Assembly (NCBI RefSeq): GCF_000828815.1
Contig: NZ_AP014521.1
Location: 218,001-282,000 of the forward strand
DNA from: Candidatus Tachikawaea gelatinosa
GTDB lineage: Bacteria > Pseudomonadota > Gammaproteobacteria > Enterobacterales > Enterobacteriaceae
Direction: 5' to 3'
DNA length: 64,000 bases
Positions 1 through 10,582 of the stretch are shown here, piece after piece. Below the pieces are notes generated by a model. The model was given only the letters and a program-made list of their open reading frames with translations, was not told the origin of the DNA and ran no database searches. Within the stretch, counting starts at the first letter, position 1. The number at the start of each line of letters is the position of its first letter. Made by a program: the position numbers and the translations under genes.

Positions 1-1616
1 TTTTTAATTATCGAAATTTGTAAATCAGTAGGAAATTTAAGAGCGGAAATTTCAGTTTTCCAATTACCTCCCAAAATAATATCTGTTCCTCGACCAGCCA
101 TATTAGTAGCAATAGTAACCGCACCAGGTTTTCCTGCTTGTGCTATAATATCTGCTTCATAAGCATGAAATTTAGCATTCAAAACATTATGTTTAATTTT
201 TTCTTTTTTTAAAATTTGAGAAATTTTTTCAGATTTTTCTATAGAAACAGTACCTACTAAAACAGGTTGTTTTTTTAAAACACAGTTTTTAATATCATTT
301 ATAATTGATTTTATTTTTTCTTTCTCTGTAACATAAATTAGATCAGGAAAATCTTTTCTAATCATTGGTTGATTTGTAGGAATGATAATAGTTTCTAGTT
401 GATAAATTGATTTAAATTCTAACGCTTCTGTATATGCAGTACCTGTCATACCAGCTAGTTTTTTATATAAACGAAAATAATTTTGAAAAGTAATAGAAGC
501 AAGAGTTTGGTTTTCGCTTTGAATATTGACTCTTTCTTTCGCTTCTATAGCTTGATGTAAACCATCTGACCAACGTCGTCCTGTCATTGTTCTTCCAGTA
601 TGTTCATCAATAATAATTACTTCTTTATTTTTTACAATATAGTCGACATCACGAATAAAAAGTTTATGAGCACGCAAAGCAGCAATCACATAGTGCATTA
701 ATATAATGTTGTTACTAGAGTATAAAGATTCTTCTTTCTTTATAAATCCTTTATCTACTAATATTTCTTCAATAATTTTTAATCCTCGTTCTGTTAAATG
801 TACTTGTTTTGTTTTTTCATCTATAAAATAATGCCCATTTCCTATAAAATCTTCTGTATCTTCTTTGTCCTGAAAAATAAGATATGGAACAATATCATTT
901 ATTTTTAAGTAAAGGTCAGAACTTTCTTCAGACGGTCCTGATATAATTAATGGGGTACGTGCTTCATCAATTAAAATAGAATCTACTTCATCAATTAAAG
1001 CATAGTTTAATGTTCTTTGTACTTTTTCATTTATATCAAATACCATGTTATCGCGTAAATAATCAAAACCATATTCATTATTTGTTCCATAAGTAATATC
1101 AGCTGAATATGCATTTTTTTTTTCTGAAATACTCATTCCTGATAAATTAATACCAACAGTTAAACCTAAAAACTCAAAAAGTGGACGATTATTTTCAGCA
1201 TCACGTTTTGCTAAATAATCATTTACTGTAACAATATGAACACCTTCCCCGGTCAACGCATTTAAATAAGCTGGCAAAGTAGCAGTTAAAGTTTTTCCTT
1301 CTCCAGTACGCATTTCTGCAATACATCGTCTATTTAAGATAATACCTCCTACTAATTGAACGTCAAAATGACGCATATTGAATATTCGTTTACTTGATTC
1401 GCGTACAGTTGCGAAGGCTTCAACTATAATGTTTTCTAGATTTTCGTTTTTTTTTAAACGATTTCTAAATTCTTGAGTTTTATTTGCTAAATTTTTATCA
1501 GAAAGTTTTGAAAAATCAGATTCCATGCTATTAATAAGATGTACTAATTTATATATAGGACGTAAAATACGATCGTTTTTACTTCCAAACGTTTTTTTTA
1601 AAATTTTTATGAGCAT
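1..1616 (-). CDS. secA: Preprotein translocase ATPase SecA (5' part only, runs off the window)
   Basis: SecA is the ATPase that drives secretory preproteins through SecYEG. The open frame starts at the ATG at 1616 ([16 protein letters not shown]) and reads to the left edge, giving about 538 residues of a protein that is usually about 850-900. The first nucleotide-binding domain shows the Walker A motif MRTGEGKT and the DEAD-like stretch [16 protein letters not shown]. The preprotein cross-linking region follows, and the last residues seen include NMAGRGTDI of the second nucleotide-binding domain. The C-terminal scaffold and zinc-binding tail lie outside the window. The gene sits after lpxC as in E. 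coli, but secM, normally between them, is absent. No internal defect is visible. Confidence 0.97.
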   Translation of the reverse strand, partial: MLIKILKKTFGSKNDRILRPIYKLVHLINSMESDFSKLSDKNLANKTQEFRNRLKKNENLENIIVEAFATVRESSKRIFNMRHFDVQLVGGIILNRRCIAEMRTGEGKTLTATLPAYLNALTGEGVHIVTVNDYLAKRDAENNRPLFEFLGLTVGINLSGMSISEKKNAYSADITYGTNNEYGFDYLRDNMVFDINEKVQRTLNYALIDEVDSILIDEARTPLIISGPSEESSDLYLKINDIVPYLIFQDKEDTEDFIGNGHYFIDEKTKQVHLTERGLKIIEEILVDKGFIKKEESLYSSNNIILMHYVIAALRAHKLFIRDVDYIVKNKEVIIIDEHTGRTMTGRRWSDGLHQAIEAKERVNIQSENQTLASITFQNYFRLYKKLAGMTGTAYTEALEFKSIYQLETIIIPTNQPMIRKDFPDLIYVTEKEKIKSIINDIKNCVLKKQPVLVGTVSIEKSEKISQILKKEKIKHNVLNAKFHAYEADIIAQAGKPGAVTIATNMAGRGTDIILGGNWKTEISALKFPTDLQISIIK

Positions 1617-1752
1617 AATAATGCATTCTCAATGCAAGTTTTTAATAAAAATCAATGTATAAAATATTTAATATTTTAAAAACTATTTATTTTAAAATAA
1701 AAAAATATATGAATAGTCATTCTTAACTATTTATTATATGTTTAATAATGAG

Positions 1753-2670
1753 TTATTTTTTATAAATTGGAATTTTAAATTTTAAAGAAACATCATCATT
1801 TTTTTTTAAAGTTATGAATTCCCATGAATTTTGATCAGTTAAAAAACATTTTATTAATTTATTATTGAGTTTATGTCCAGATTTAAAACCTGAAAAAGCA
1901 CCAACTATATTATAACCACAAGTAAATAGATCTCCTACTGTATCTAATATTTTATGACAAACATATTCGTTTTTAAATCTTAATCCTCTTTTGTTTACTA
2001 CTTTTCCAAATTTATCTATTACAATGGAACAATTGAGATTACCACCTAAACATAAACCTTTTTTTTTAAAAAGATCAACGTTATACATAAATCCAAAAGT
2101 ACGAGCACAAGCAATTTTTTTAATGAATAGTTTTGTAGAAAAAATCATTTGATAACGTTGTTTTAATAAAAAATTTGTATCTTTTATATTAAAATCAACA
2201 GTAAAGTCAACAAAAAATCCCTTATATGGTTTTATTTCTGCCCATTTATCTTTTTCTTCAACTCGTATTTTTTTTTTAACAAGAATAAACTTTTTTGCAG
2301 TATTTAATTCTTGTATCCCAGCTTTAATTAATAGTTTAATAAATGGCATAGCACTGCCATCCATGATAGGTATTTCTAATCCATCAATTTCTACAATAAC
2401 ATTGTCAATACCTAAACAAGAAAAAGCAGCATTTAAATGTTCTATCGTAAAAATATATATACCTTTTTTATTCGTCAGGCAAGTATTTAATTCAGTACTA
2501 TTTGTAATAGAAGTTTCTTCAAGATTAATAAATGGAACCATATCAATACGACGATATATTATGCCAGTATTTTCAATCGCAGGTTTTAAAAACATTTTTG
2601 TTTTTTTACCAGTATGTAAACCAATACCATAAATTTTAATAATTCTTTTTAACGTTCTTTGTTTAAACAT
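1753..2670 (-). CDS. lpxC: UDP-3-O-acyl-N-acetylglucosamine deacetylase LpxC
   Basis: LpxC removes the N-acetyl group from UDP-3-O-acyl-GlcNAc, the committed step of lipid A synthesis. The 305-residue protein equals the E. coli length. The zinc ligands are present: H78 in TIEHLNAAF, and H239 and D243 in the HKILD motif. The catalytic histidine H266 lies in SGHKL. The gene stands between ftsZ and secA as in enterics, on the same strand as the division cluster. Together with lpxK and msbA in this window it implies that at least part of the lipid A pathway is kept, although many insect symbionts have lost it. The ATG at 2670 aligns with the E. coli N-terminus (MIKQRTLKRI-type). Confidence 0.97.
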   Translation of the reverse strand: MFKQRTLKRIIKIYGIGLHTGKKTKMFLKPAIENTGIIYRRIDMVPFINLEETSITNSTELNTCLTNKKGIYIFTIEHLNAAFSCLGIDNVIVEIDGLEIPIMDGSAMPFIKLLIKAGIQELNTAKKFILVKKKIRVEEKDKWAEIKPYKGFFVDFTVDFNIKDTNFLLKQRYQMIFSTKLFIKKIACARTFGFMYNVDLFKKKGLCLGGNLNCSIVIDKFGKVVNKRGLRFKNEYVCHKILDTVGDLFTCGYNIVGAFSGFKSGHKLNNKLIKCFLTDQNSWEFITLKKNDDVSLKFKIPIYKK

Positions 2671-2713
2671 TTTTTATTTTATATATACAAAAAAACTATA
2701 TATTAAAAATCCA

Positions 2714-3877
2714 TTAATTTTTTTTTCGTAAAAAAGTAGGAATATCTAAATAATCAGTAGTTTTTTTAAAATTATTATTCCTTGTTGTAGGATTATTTTT
2801 AATCGTTTTTTTATTGATGTTCTTTTGGTCATTAACTATATTTTTTTTCGACGAATTGAATGATGAAAAGAAATTTTTATGATTTTCTATTTGATCATTC
2901 ATTATAACCATATCAGAATTATTTTCTATACCTATACCAGTTGCAACAACAGTAACACGTAATTCGTCTTTGATTTCTGGATCCAAAGATGTTCCAATAA
3001 CGACAGTAGCATTATCAGAAGCAAAAGCACGAATAGTGTTACCAACAGTTTCAAATTCATCTAATCTTAAATCAAAACCAGCAGAAATATTTACAAGAAC
3101 ACCACGAGCACCAGAAAGATTAATGTCTTCTAATAAAGGACTAGAAATAGCCATTTCAGATGCTTCTTCTGCACGATTTTCGCTGCTTGAGATCCCTGAG
3201 CCCATCATAGCATAACCCATTTCAGACATAACAGTACGAACATCAGCAAAATCTACGTTCATTAATCCTGGTCTAGTAATAAGTTCAGCTATTCCTTGTA
3301 CCGCTCCTTTAAGTACATCATTAGCTGAACCAAAAGCATCAAGTAAGGATATACCTTTTCCTAAAACTTTTAATAACTTATCATTAGGAATAGTAATTAA
3401 AGAATCAACATGTTTTGATAATTCTATAATGCCTTTTTCTGCAACGTTCATTCTTTTTTTCCCTTCAAAGTTAAAAGGTTTTGTTACTACAGCTACTGTT
3501 AAAATACCTAAATCCTTAGCAATAGTTGCAATAACTGGAGCAGCTCCTGTACCTGTACCACCACCCATACCAGATGCAATAAATATCATATCTGCTCCAT
3601 CCAAAATAGAACGAATAGATTCTCGATCTTCTTCTGCTGCAGTACGTCCAATATCTGGATTAGCTCCAGCACCTAATCCTTTAGTAACATTACTTCCAAT
3701 TTGAATTTTTTGGGGAACAATAGTTTTTCTTAAAGCTTGAGCATCAGTATTAACAGCAAAAAATTCTACACCTTCTATATGTTCTTGAATCATATGTTCA
3801 ACAGCGTTACTTCCTCCTCCTCCAATCCCAATAACTTTAATAACAGCTTCATTATTTACTTCAATGGATTCAAGCAT
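2714..3877 (-). CDS. ftsZ: Cell division GTPase FtsZ
   Basis: FtsZ is the tubulin-like GTPase that polymerises into the division ring. In its 387 residues the tubulin signature GGGTGTG is at about 105-111 and the N-terminal nucleotide loop [10 protein letters not shown] at about 17-26. A variable, Asn/Lys-rich linker lies near 330-375. The conserved C-terminal peptide [11 protein letters not shown], which binds FtsA (and ZipA in E. coli), is intact. The gene follows ftsA in the same direction with a short spacer. Its base composition is less eroded than that of its neighbours, as expected for a strongly constrained protein. Confidence 0.99.
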   Translation of the reverse strand: MLESIEVNNEAVIKVIGIGGGGSNAVEHMIQEHIEGVEFFAVNTDAQALRKTIVPQKIQIGSNVTKGLGAGANPDIGRTAAEEDRESIRSILDGADMIFIASGMGGGTGTGAAPVIATIAKDLGILTVAVVTKPFNFEGKKRMNVAEKGIIELSKHVDSLITIPNDKLLKVLGKGISLLDAFGSANDVLKGAVQGIAELITRPGLMNVDFADVRTVMSEMGYAMMGSGISSSENRAEEASEMAISSPLLEDINLSGARGVLVNISAGFDLRLDEFETVGNTIRAFASDNATVVIGTSLDPEIKDELRVTVVATGIGIENNSDMVIMNDQIENHKNFFSSFNSSKKNIVNDQKNINKKTIKNNPTTRNNNFKKTTDYLDIPTFLRKKN

Positions 3878-3937
3878 AAGTTTTCCTATTAGGAACTATA
3901 AGTTCCAAATTATTTTAACAGTACTTAGAACAAAGTA

Positions 3938-5194
3938 TTAAAATTCTTTCTTTATCCAATTACTAATTTTTTTAAAAAAATTGTAAAATGCATTATGATT
4001 TTTTTTTATTGATTTTTTTTTTAAAAAAGATTCTTTTCCATATAATAATAAACCTACTGCTGTAGAAAAATTAGTGTTTTTTATTTCATCAGTTAAACCA
4101 GTTATATTTATAGGTTTCCCAATTCTTGTAGGAAGATTAAAAACGTGTTGAGCACAATCAGTTAAACCTTTGATGTTTGAACCTCCACCCGTTAAAACTA
4201 TTCCCGCAGAAAAATTACATATAATGTCGTTTTGATGTAACCAAGTTTGTAATTGCATAATTTCAATTTTTACTAAGTTTAATAATTCAATATAACGAGG
4301 CTCAATAATTTCAGCTAAAGTTTGAATATGTAATTTTTTAGAAAAATTATGACCTATATCAGTTATTTCTATATCTTCATCTTTTTCTATTATAGATTTT
4401 AATGCTGATCCATAACGTATTTTTATTTTTTCTGCATCATTATATGAAATACCAAAGGCATAAGAAATATCGCTTGTAACAGTTTTTCCAGCGTATGGTA
4501 TTACTTTATTATGATATAATATTCCGTTAACGTATACAGAAAGATCAATAGTACCTCCACCAATATCAACAAGACATACACCTAGCTCTTTTTCATCTTC
4601 AGTTAATACTGAAAGACTTGAAGATAAGCCTGAAAAAATTACAGCATCAACATTTACATTACAACGTTCCACTGCTTTTACCATATTTTTTATAATATCA
4701 TTATGGCAAGTAATTAAATGTACTTTTGCTTGCATACGTATACCAGATAATCCTAAAGGATTTTTAATACCTGATTGAGAATCAATTTTATATTCTTGAG
4801 GAATGACATGTAGAATACGATGCTTATCTTTTATTCGTACAGATTTAGCAGTATGCACAACATTGTTAATATCATTCTGAGTAACTTCTTTTTCATACAG
4901 TGGAACTATTCCTATTTCATTTTGAATATTAATTTTTTTATGAGAAAATGCTAAGTATACTGATGAAATTTGACAATTTGCAATTTTTTCTGCTTGATTA
5001 ATAGACTTTTTAATAGATTTTACTACTAATTCTAGGTTATTAACATCACCCTTATCTATACCTTGAGATAAACAGTTTCCAATACCAATAATATTCATTG
5101 TACTATCTGGAAGAATTTCTCCTATTAATACTGAAATTTTTGTTGTTCCGATTTCTAATCCAACAATTAACTTTTTATTAATTACTTTGATCAT
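3938..5194 (-). CDS. ftsA: Cell division actin-like protein FtsA
   Basis: FtsA is an actin-fold ATPase that tethers FtsZ to the inner membrane and recruits later division proteins. The 418-residue protein shows the N-terminal LIVGLEIGTTKI motif, the phosphate-binding DIGGGTIDLS near residue 210, and IVLTGGGSNIKG near 335. The C-terminus ends in a short Lys/Phe/Trp-rich amphipathic segment (FYNFFKKISNWIKKEF) that would serve as the membrane anchor. The start is the ATG at 5194. It overlaps by one base the stop codon of a 31-codon ORF upstream, a TAATG arrangement that suggests translational coupling. ftsQ and ddlB, which precede ftsA in E. coli, are missing. Confidence 0.98.
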   Translation of the reverse strand: MIKVINKKLIVGLEIGTTKISVLIGEILPDSTMNIIGIGNCLSQGIDKGDVNNLELVVKSIKKSINQAEKIANCQISSVYLAFSHKKINIQNEIGIVPLYEKEVTQNDINNVVHTAKSVRIKDKHRILHVIPQEYKIDSQSGIKNPLGLSGIRMQAKVHLITCHNDIIKNMVKAVERCNVNVDAVIFSGLSSSLSVLTEDEKELGVCLVDIGGGTIDLSVYVNGILYHNKVIPYAGKTVTSDISYAFGISYNDAEKIKIRYGSALKSIIEKDEDIEITDIGHNFSKKLHIQTLAEIIEPRYIELLNLVKIEIMQLQTWLHQNDIICNFSAGIVLTGGGSNIKGLTDCAQHVFNLPTRIGKPINITGLTDEIKNTNFSTAVGLLLYGKESFLKKKSIKKNHNAFYNFFKKISNWIKKEF

Positions 5195-5289
5195 TATTTT
5201 TTCAGCCTTTTTCTAGCTTTTATAAATTTACTATTTAAAATCGGCTTAGACATTGATGACAAAATCTCATTTATAGAATAAAGGTTCAT
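5194..5289 (-). other. 31-codon ORF coupled to ftsA, possible ftsQ-position remnant
   Basis: An ATG at 5289 opens a frame ending SKFIKARKRLKK, whose TAA overlaps the ftsA ATG by one base. It lies exactly where the 3' end of ftsQ would be. I see no convincing similarity to FtsQ. It may be a relic that keeps ftsA translation coupled, or pure chance in AT-rich DNA. Confidence 0.2.
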
Positions 5290-5506
5290 ATATCAAAGAT
5301 TAATATATATATTTTTACTAAAAATTTTTATAAATCAAAATATTTATTAAAAATAAATATAAAAAAAAGATTTGATTAATACGTAAAAATATAAGTATTA
5401 AAAATTTAATGAATTATATACTAAAAAAATACATATCATTTTTTTATTTTTTTCATATTTTAATAAAAATTTATCTTATAAATATTTTATTTTCTTTAAT
5501 AAATTT
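5195..5506. other. Gene-poor spacer at the site of the lost ddlB and ftsQ
   Basis: About 310 bases separate ftsA from murC. In E. coli this interval holds ddlB and ftsQ (well over 1.5 kb). Apart from the tiny frame adjoining ftsA, the spacer is low-complexity A+T with no recognisable coding remnant. A ddlA gene elsewhere in the window (24954-26039) supplies D-Ala-D-Ala ligase. Confidence 0.8.
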
Positions 5507-6970
5507 TTATACTTTTTTAAAGTATCTATAAACTATTTTTTTTACAATGTTACTGATATTTCCTGCACCTTGTATTAGTATTACGCTATTTCCTGTTACA
5601 ATAGAAGTAAGTTTTTTGAGTAAAAATTCATTGTTTTTTATTAAAAATGAGCGTTTTTTTTTTTTATAAATATCGTTAATAAGTGCTAAACTATTAATAT
5701 CTTTTATAGGTTTTTCACCAGCAGAATATATGTTCAACATTAACAATGTATCTACTGTTGAAAGTGTTTCTACAAATTCGCTAAATAAATCACGAGTTCT
5801 TGTATAGCGATGTGGTTGAAAAATCATAATTATTTTTTTTTGTGGCCATCCTTTTCTAATAGTATCAATAGTATATTTAATTTCAGTAGGATGATGTCCA
5901 TAATCATCTACTAGCAATATAGTTCCTTTTTTTCCGTTTAAAGGTTGAATATAAAATTTACCCAATAGTTCAAAACGTCTCTTTGTTCCTTCAAATTTTC
6001 TTAAAGCATTTATAGCTATTTTCTCATTAATTCCTTCTACTTGAGAAGTGGCAAATGCAGCAGTTGCATTTAATGCATTATGATATCCAGGTATATTTAA
6101 ATTTATTGTTAATATTGGCTTGTTTTTGCGAATTAAGTTAAAAGATCCTGTGTTTTTATATTGTTGATAATTTGTTATACATATATCTGAGTTTTTATTA
6201 AAACCATAGGTAATAATATTACGTTTAACTTTTTTTAAAATATTACAAATATGTATGTCATCTAAACAAAGTATTGCATATCCATAAAAAGGTAAATTGT
6301 GTAAAAATTTTAAAAAATAATTTTCTAGATTTTTAAAGTTTTCTTTATAAGTAGACATATGATCGTTATTAATATTTGTAATAACAGATATAATTGGTTT
6401 AAGCTCAAGAAAAGAAGCATCGCTTTCATCTGCTTCAGTTATAAAATATTGGCTACTTCCAAGATAAAAATTTTTTTTTGTAGTTCTTAATAATCCTCCA
6501 TTAATAAATGTTGGATCTAATCCATTTTCTTGATATATAGAAGTAATCATAGATGTAGTAGTTGTTTTTCCGTGAGTACCAGAAATAGCAATTCCATAAA
6601 AAAACCTCATAATTTCTGCTAACATTTTAGATCTATGAATAACAGGAATTTTTTTTTTATATGCGGCAATAATCTCTGGATTATTTTTAGAAATTGCACT
6701 AGATATGACTATTAAATCTGTATCTTTAATATTATCTTCATGGTGTCTAAAAAAAACTTTTATTCCAATATCGAAAAGATTTGTAATAAAAAAATTAGAT
6801 TTTTCTAAATCAGAACCTGTAATGTAATATCCAGAATTCGCTAATATAGCAGCAATTCCACACATACCTACACCACCAATTCCAACAAAATGAATCTTTT
6901 TAATATTATACATGATAGGTATAAAAGAATTTTTTTTTATATTTATGTTATCAGTTATATATTTTTTCAT
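5507..6970 (-). CDS. murC: UDP-N-acetylmuramate--L-alanine ligase MurC
   Basis: MurC adds L-alanine to UDP-MurNAc, the first amino-acid step of the cytoplasmic peptidoglycan precursor pathway. The 487 residues compare with about 491 in E. coli. The N-terminal Rossmann motif is HFVGIGGVGMCGIA (about 27-40). The Mur-ligase ATP loop GTHGKTTTT is at about 131-139. The central-domain EADESDASF and NHDHM-type motifs are present (as NINNDHMSTY), as is DDYGHHPTEI in the C-terminal domain. It is the first dcw gene upstream of the ftsA gap and is followed upstream by murG with a short spacer. The ATG at 6970 leaves a 24-residue leader before the Rossmann motif, similar to E. coli. Confidence 0.98.
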   Translation of the reverse strand: MKKYITDNINIKKNSFIPIMYNIKKIHFVGIGGVGMCGIAAILANSGYYITGSDLEKSNFFITNLFDIGIKVFFRHHEDNIKDTDLIVISSAISKNNPEIIAAYKKKIPVIHRSKMLAEIMRFFYGIAISGTHGKTTTTSMITSIYQENGLDPTFINGGLLRTTKKNFYLGSSQYFITEADESDASFLELKPIISVITNINNDHMSTYKENFKNLENYFLKFLHNLPFYGYAILCLDDIHICNILKKVKRNIITYGFNKNSDICITNYQQYKNTGSFNLIRKNKPILTINLNIPGYHNALNATAAFATSQVEGINEKIAINALRKFEGTKRRFELLGKFYIQPLNGKKGTILLVDDYGHHPTEIKYTIDTIRKGWPQKKIIMIFQPHRYTRTRDLFSEFVETLSTVDTLLMLNIYSAGEKPIKDINSLALINDIYKKKKRSFLIKNNEFLLKKLTSIVTGNSVILIQGAGNISNIVKKIVYRYFKKV

Positions 6971-7027
6971 TTTTAATCATAAAAAATTTTATAGAATAAA
7001 ACTTATTAATACATGTTTTCTTTTTAA

Positions 7028-8092
7028 TTATTTTAATGTATTAATTATTGCTTTAGTAAATTTTGCTGTGGAATTTTTCATTGAAAAGACCAAAGATTTT
7101 TGTGCCATTTCTAATAAGTTTTTTCGATTAACATTTTTTAATATTTTTTCTATCAATTCAACAGTTAGATGGGAAGAGTCTAAAATTTTTGCTGCACCTA
7201 CTCGTTCAAGAATTTTTGCATTAAAATATTGATGACGATTTTTATGCTTAAAAGGAATAAATATAGCTGCTAAACCTACAGTAGCTATTTCACTAACTGT
7301 AAGAGCTCCTGCTCTAGCAATTATTAAATCAGCCCAAGCATAAGCATCTTCCATATTATGTATAAATTTAGTAATTTTATAATGTAACGAAAAACAATTA
7401 ATACGGTAATCATTTTTTATTTTTATAAAATTTTTCGTACCAACTTGGTGCCACACTTTAATATAATTTTTCATTTTTAATGCTAATTTGGGTATAATGT
7501 TATTTAAAATTTCTGCACCTTGACTGCCACCAATAATTAAAACTCGAATACGACCAACTCTTTTTTCAAAACGTTTTTTTGGATGTGGTAAACTCAATAA
7601 AGAATCACGTATTGGATTACCAACTACTTCAGTTTCAGAAAATGCAGTAGGAAATGCTTGAATTACTTTACTTGAAAAATTTTTTAAAAATTTGTTAGAT
7701 AATCCAGCAATACTATTTTGTTCATGAACTATTGTTGGAATATTATAGCTCCATGCAGCTAAAATTCCAGGAATAGAAATATAACTTCCCATTCCTAAAA
7801 CAATATTTGGTTTCCATTTTTTCATTATTTCACGTGATTTTTTCCAAGCTCTAAAAAAACCAATTATACTAGAAATAAAACTTTTAATATTTTTTTTATT
7901 ATAGTTACAAAGATCAAAATAGTTAATATTAATACCATTTTTTGGTACAATCTTTGATTCAATACGATTACTAGTACCTAACCAACGAATTTCCCATCCT
8001 TGTTTTATTAAAAAATGAGCAACAGCTAAACCAGGAAAAATATGTCCTCCTGTTCCCCCAGCTACTATCATTAATCTTTTTTTATTCATCAA
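7028..8092 (-). CDS. murG: Lipid II synthase (UDP-GlcNAc transferase) MurG
   Basis: MurG is the peripheral inner-membrane glycosyltransferase that adds GlcNAc to lipid I to give lipid II. The 354-residue length matches E. coli (about 355). The first G-loop, VAGGTGGHIFPGLAVA, lies at about residues 10-25. The GGSQGAEILN loop opens the C-terminal domain, and the donor-binding stretch RAGALTVSEIA (about 259-269) is intact. The start overlaps the end of ftsW by 11 bases, so the two are probably translationally coupled. Confidence 0.98.
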   Translation of the reverse strand: MMNKKRLMIVAGGTGGHIFPGLAVAHFLIKQGWEIRWLGTSNRIESKIVPKNGININYFDLCNYNKKNIKSFISSIIGFFRAWKKSREIMKKWKPNIVLGMGSYISIPGILAAWSYNIPTIVHEQNSIAGLSNKFLKNFSSKVIQAFPTAFSETEVVGNPIRDSLLSLPHPKKRFEKRVGRIRVLIIGGSQGAEILNNIIPKLALKMKNYIKVWHQVGTKNFIKIKNDYRINCFSLHYKITKFIHNMEDAYAWADLIIARAGALTVSEIATVGLAAIFIPFKHKNRHQYFNAKILERVGAAKILDSSHLTVELIEKILKNVNRKNLLEMAQKSLVFSMKNSTAKFTKAIINTLK

Positions 8093-9257
8093 TTATCTCG
8101 TATATAAAAGCTTGTGATCGTAATAAAAAGTTTTCATAATCAATACGTAACAAAAGAAAAATAGATATAGCGTTGATTATTAAACTAGATCCTCCATAGC
8201 TAATAAAAGGTAAAGTTAATCCTTTTGTTGGTAGAATACCTAAGCTTGTTCCTGCATTTATTAATACTTGCATACTTAACCATAAGCCTATGGAATAAGC
8301 TAAAAATCCTGAAAAATATACTTTTTTTTCTAAAGCATCAAATCCTATAGAAAAAGCTTTAAAAATTATACTAAACAATAAATATAATATTATTAATACA
8401 CCAAAAAAACCTAATTCTTCTCCAATAATAGAAAAAATAAAATCTGTATGTGGTTCTGGAAGATAAAAAATTTTTTGTATAGAATTACCTAACCCTGTTC
8501 CCCAGTAATGACCTCTTCCTAATGCCATGAGTGATTGCGTTAATTGATATCCATAATGCAAAGGATCTTTCCAAGGATTGAAAAAAGATAATATTCTATG
8601 TAATCTATAAGGCTTAGTTACAATTAATATTATAATAAATATTATACTAATACAAAAAACAATGAACAGTTGTTTAATTTGTGATCCTGCTAAGTATAAC
8701 ATTAAAAAAGTTGTAGTAAGAATAACAATGACAGTACCTAGATCAGGTTCTAATAACAATAACACTGATAATATACTAACTACAATAAAAGGTTTTAAAA
8801 AATCCCAAAAACTGTTATTTATTTTTTTTATTTTTCGTGATAAATAACTAGCAAGATAACAAAAAAAAGATAACTTTAAAAGTTCCGCAGGTTGAAAATG
8901 TAAACTTCCTATAGAAATCCATCTATGTATTCCATGTATTGAATTTTTTTTGTTTAACAAAAAAACTAAAAAAAACACTGAAATAATTAATAGTTTTTTA
9001 CTTTGCTTTTGCCAAAAAATCATAGGTATTCGTAATATAAAAAATGAAAGAAAAAAAACTAAAAATAAATAACATGCATTACGTTTTGCAAAATAAAATG
9101 GATCGTATAAAAAATGTTCTCCAACATAAAGCGATGAAGAAGTTATCATAATAAAACCAATACTTAACGTAAGTATCATTAACCAAACAAGAGTTTTATC
9201 ATATGGTGCAATATAATTTAATTTTTTTTTAAATATTTTCTTTTTAGAAATAGTCAT
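8082..9257 (-). CDS. ftsW: Septal peptidoglycan polymerase FtsW (SEDS family)
   Basis: FtsW is the multi-spanning SEDS glycosyltransferase that polymerises lipid II at the septum together with FtsI. The 391 residues contain about ten hydrophobic segments. Family hallmarks are HFQPAELLKL (about 121-130), LLEPDLGTVIVI (about 168-179), PEPHTDFIFSIIGEELG (about 268-284), and the C-terminal LPFISYGGSSLI. It lies between murD and murG as in E. coli, two bases from murD and overlapping murG. A second SEDS gene, mrdB, is present at 45336-46442, so septal and elongation enzymes are both kept. Confidence 0.98.
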   Translation of the reverse strand: MTISKKKIFKKKLNYIAPYDKTLVWLMILTLSIGFIMITSSSLYVGEHFLYDPFYFAKRNACYLFLVFFLSFFILRIPMIFWQKQSKKLLIISVFFLVFLLNKKNSIHGIHRWISIGSLHFQPAELLKLSFFCYLASYLSRKIKKINNSFWDFLKPFIVVSILSVLLLLEPDLGTVIVILTTTFLMLYLAGSQIKQLFIVFCISIIFIIILIVTKPYRLHRILSFFNPWKDPLHYGYQLTQSLMALGRGHYWGTGLGNSIQKIFYLPEPHTDFIFSIIGEELGFFGVLIILYLLFSIIFKAFSIGFDALEKKVYFSGFLAYSIGLWLSMQVLINAGTSLGILPTKGLTLPFISYGGSSLIINAISIFLLLRIDYENFLLRSQAFIYEIIDE

Positions 9258-9258
9258 T

Positions 9259-10578
9259 TTAACTGAATTCTTTTGCTAGTTGTGTAAAAATATTACCTCG
9301 ATGCGCAAAATTATCAAATTGATCAGTACTTGCGCAACCTGGTGATAACAAGACTACATCTCCTTTTTTTACTTGTTTAGCAATTTCAATTACTGCTTCT
9401 TTTAAAGTTTCTTTGCATATAGTAATATCAGAAAAAATTGATTCAAATATTTTTCTGTCACGACCAAAAGAATAAATGCGAATTTTTTTTGCTAAAAGAT
9501 CTTTTTTTAATATAGAAAAATTGGCAGATTTTCCGTCTCCTCCTAATAAAAGCCATAAAACGTTTTCACAATTAATACTTTTTAATGCTGCCTGAACACT
9601 TCCAATATTAGTAGACTTAGAATCATTAATCCATTTAATATTGTTTTTTTCAAGTATTAATTGAAAACGATGCGGTAATCCATAAAAATTCTTTAGTGTA
9701 TTGATACAATAATGCCTAGGTAAGTTAATTGTTTCTGATAATGCTAATGCAGCTAAAGCATTAATATAGTTATGATATCCAATTATTTTTAGATCATTAA
9801 CATTTAATATATTATTATTATCAATACGTATCCATTCTTTTGTTTCATTTAAACAATATTGTTGATTTTTTTCTCCAAATTTAACAAAATCTGTATGTAA
9901 ATTATTAATAGGAAAAGTCATGATATCATCAGCATTTACTACTATGTTTTGAGCATCATTATAAATTTGCAATTTAGCAGCACGGTAATCTTTGATACCT
10001 AATGGATATCTATCTAAATGATCAGATGTAATATTAAGAATTGATGAAGATTGAGTTTTTAAATTATAAGTGTTTTCTAGTTGAAAACTAGATAATTCTA
10101 AAACATAAATTTGTATTTTTTTTATTGCTAATAAATTGAGAACAGGAAATCCAATATTTCCTCCAATACCTACGATATAACCAGAATCTTTAATCATTTT
10201 TCCAATTAAAGTAGTTACAGTACTTTTTCCATTAGAACCAGTAATCGCTATAATAGGTAGATTAGTTTCTCTGCAAAAAAGTTCAATATCGCTGATAATC
10301 TCTACTCCGTTCTTCATTGCTTCTAAAAACATTGAATTTTTTATGTTAACACCAGGACTAACAATGATTAGATCTGCTGTTAATATCCACTCTTTTTTGA
10401 AACTACCTAAATGCATTTTTATGAATTTTGGTATTTTTTTATAAATATCAATAGGCAATGTTTGTCTAGTATCTATCATATAAGGAACAATATTTTTTCG
10501 TAAAAAAAAATCAAGACATGATAATCCTGTTATACCTATACCAATAATTACAATTTTTTTTTTTGAATAACTAAACAT
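9259..10578 (-). CDS. murD: UDP-N-acetylmuramoyl-L-alanine--D-glutamate ligase MurD
   Basis: MurD adds D-glutamate to UDP-MurNAc-L-Ala in the cytoplasm. The 439 residues match E. coli MurD (about 438). The Mur-ligase ATP loop AITGSNGKSTV is at about 111-121. ITSDHLDRYP supplies the metal/substrate histidine region, NDSKSTNIGSVQAAL is in the central domain, and LLLGGDGKSANF begins the C-terminal domain. LLSPGCASTDQFDNFAHRG near the C-terminus is typical of the family. The gene is tightly packed between mraY (4 bases) and ftsW (1 base), consistent with one transcript. Confidence 0.98.
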   Translation of the reverse strand: MFSYSKKKIVIIGIGITGLSCLDFFLRKNIVPYMIDTRQTLPIDIYKKIPKFIKMHLGSFKKEWILTADLIIVSPGVNIKNSMFLEAMKNGVEIISDIELFCRETNLPIIAITGSNGKSTVTTLIGKMIKDSGYIVGIGGNIGFPVLNLLAIKKIQIYVLELSSFQLENTYNLKTQSSSILNITSDHLDRYPLGIKDYRAAKLQIYNDAQNIVVNADDIMTFPINNLHTDFVKFGEKNQQYCLNETKEWIRIDNNNILNVNDLKIIGYHNYINALAALALSETINLPRHYCINTLKNFYGLPHRFQLILEKNNIKWINDSKSTNIGSVQAALKSINCENVLWLLLGGDGKSANFSILKKDLLAKKIRIYSFGRDRKIFESIFSDITICKETLKEAVIEIAKQVKKGDVVLLSPGCASTDQFDNFAHRGNIFTQLAKEFS

Positions 10579-10582
10579 ATAA

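Noticed and set aside
2970-3704. Plus-strand open frames opposite ftsZ
   Set aside because: They are antisense shadows of the conserved FtsZ coding sequence.
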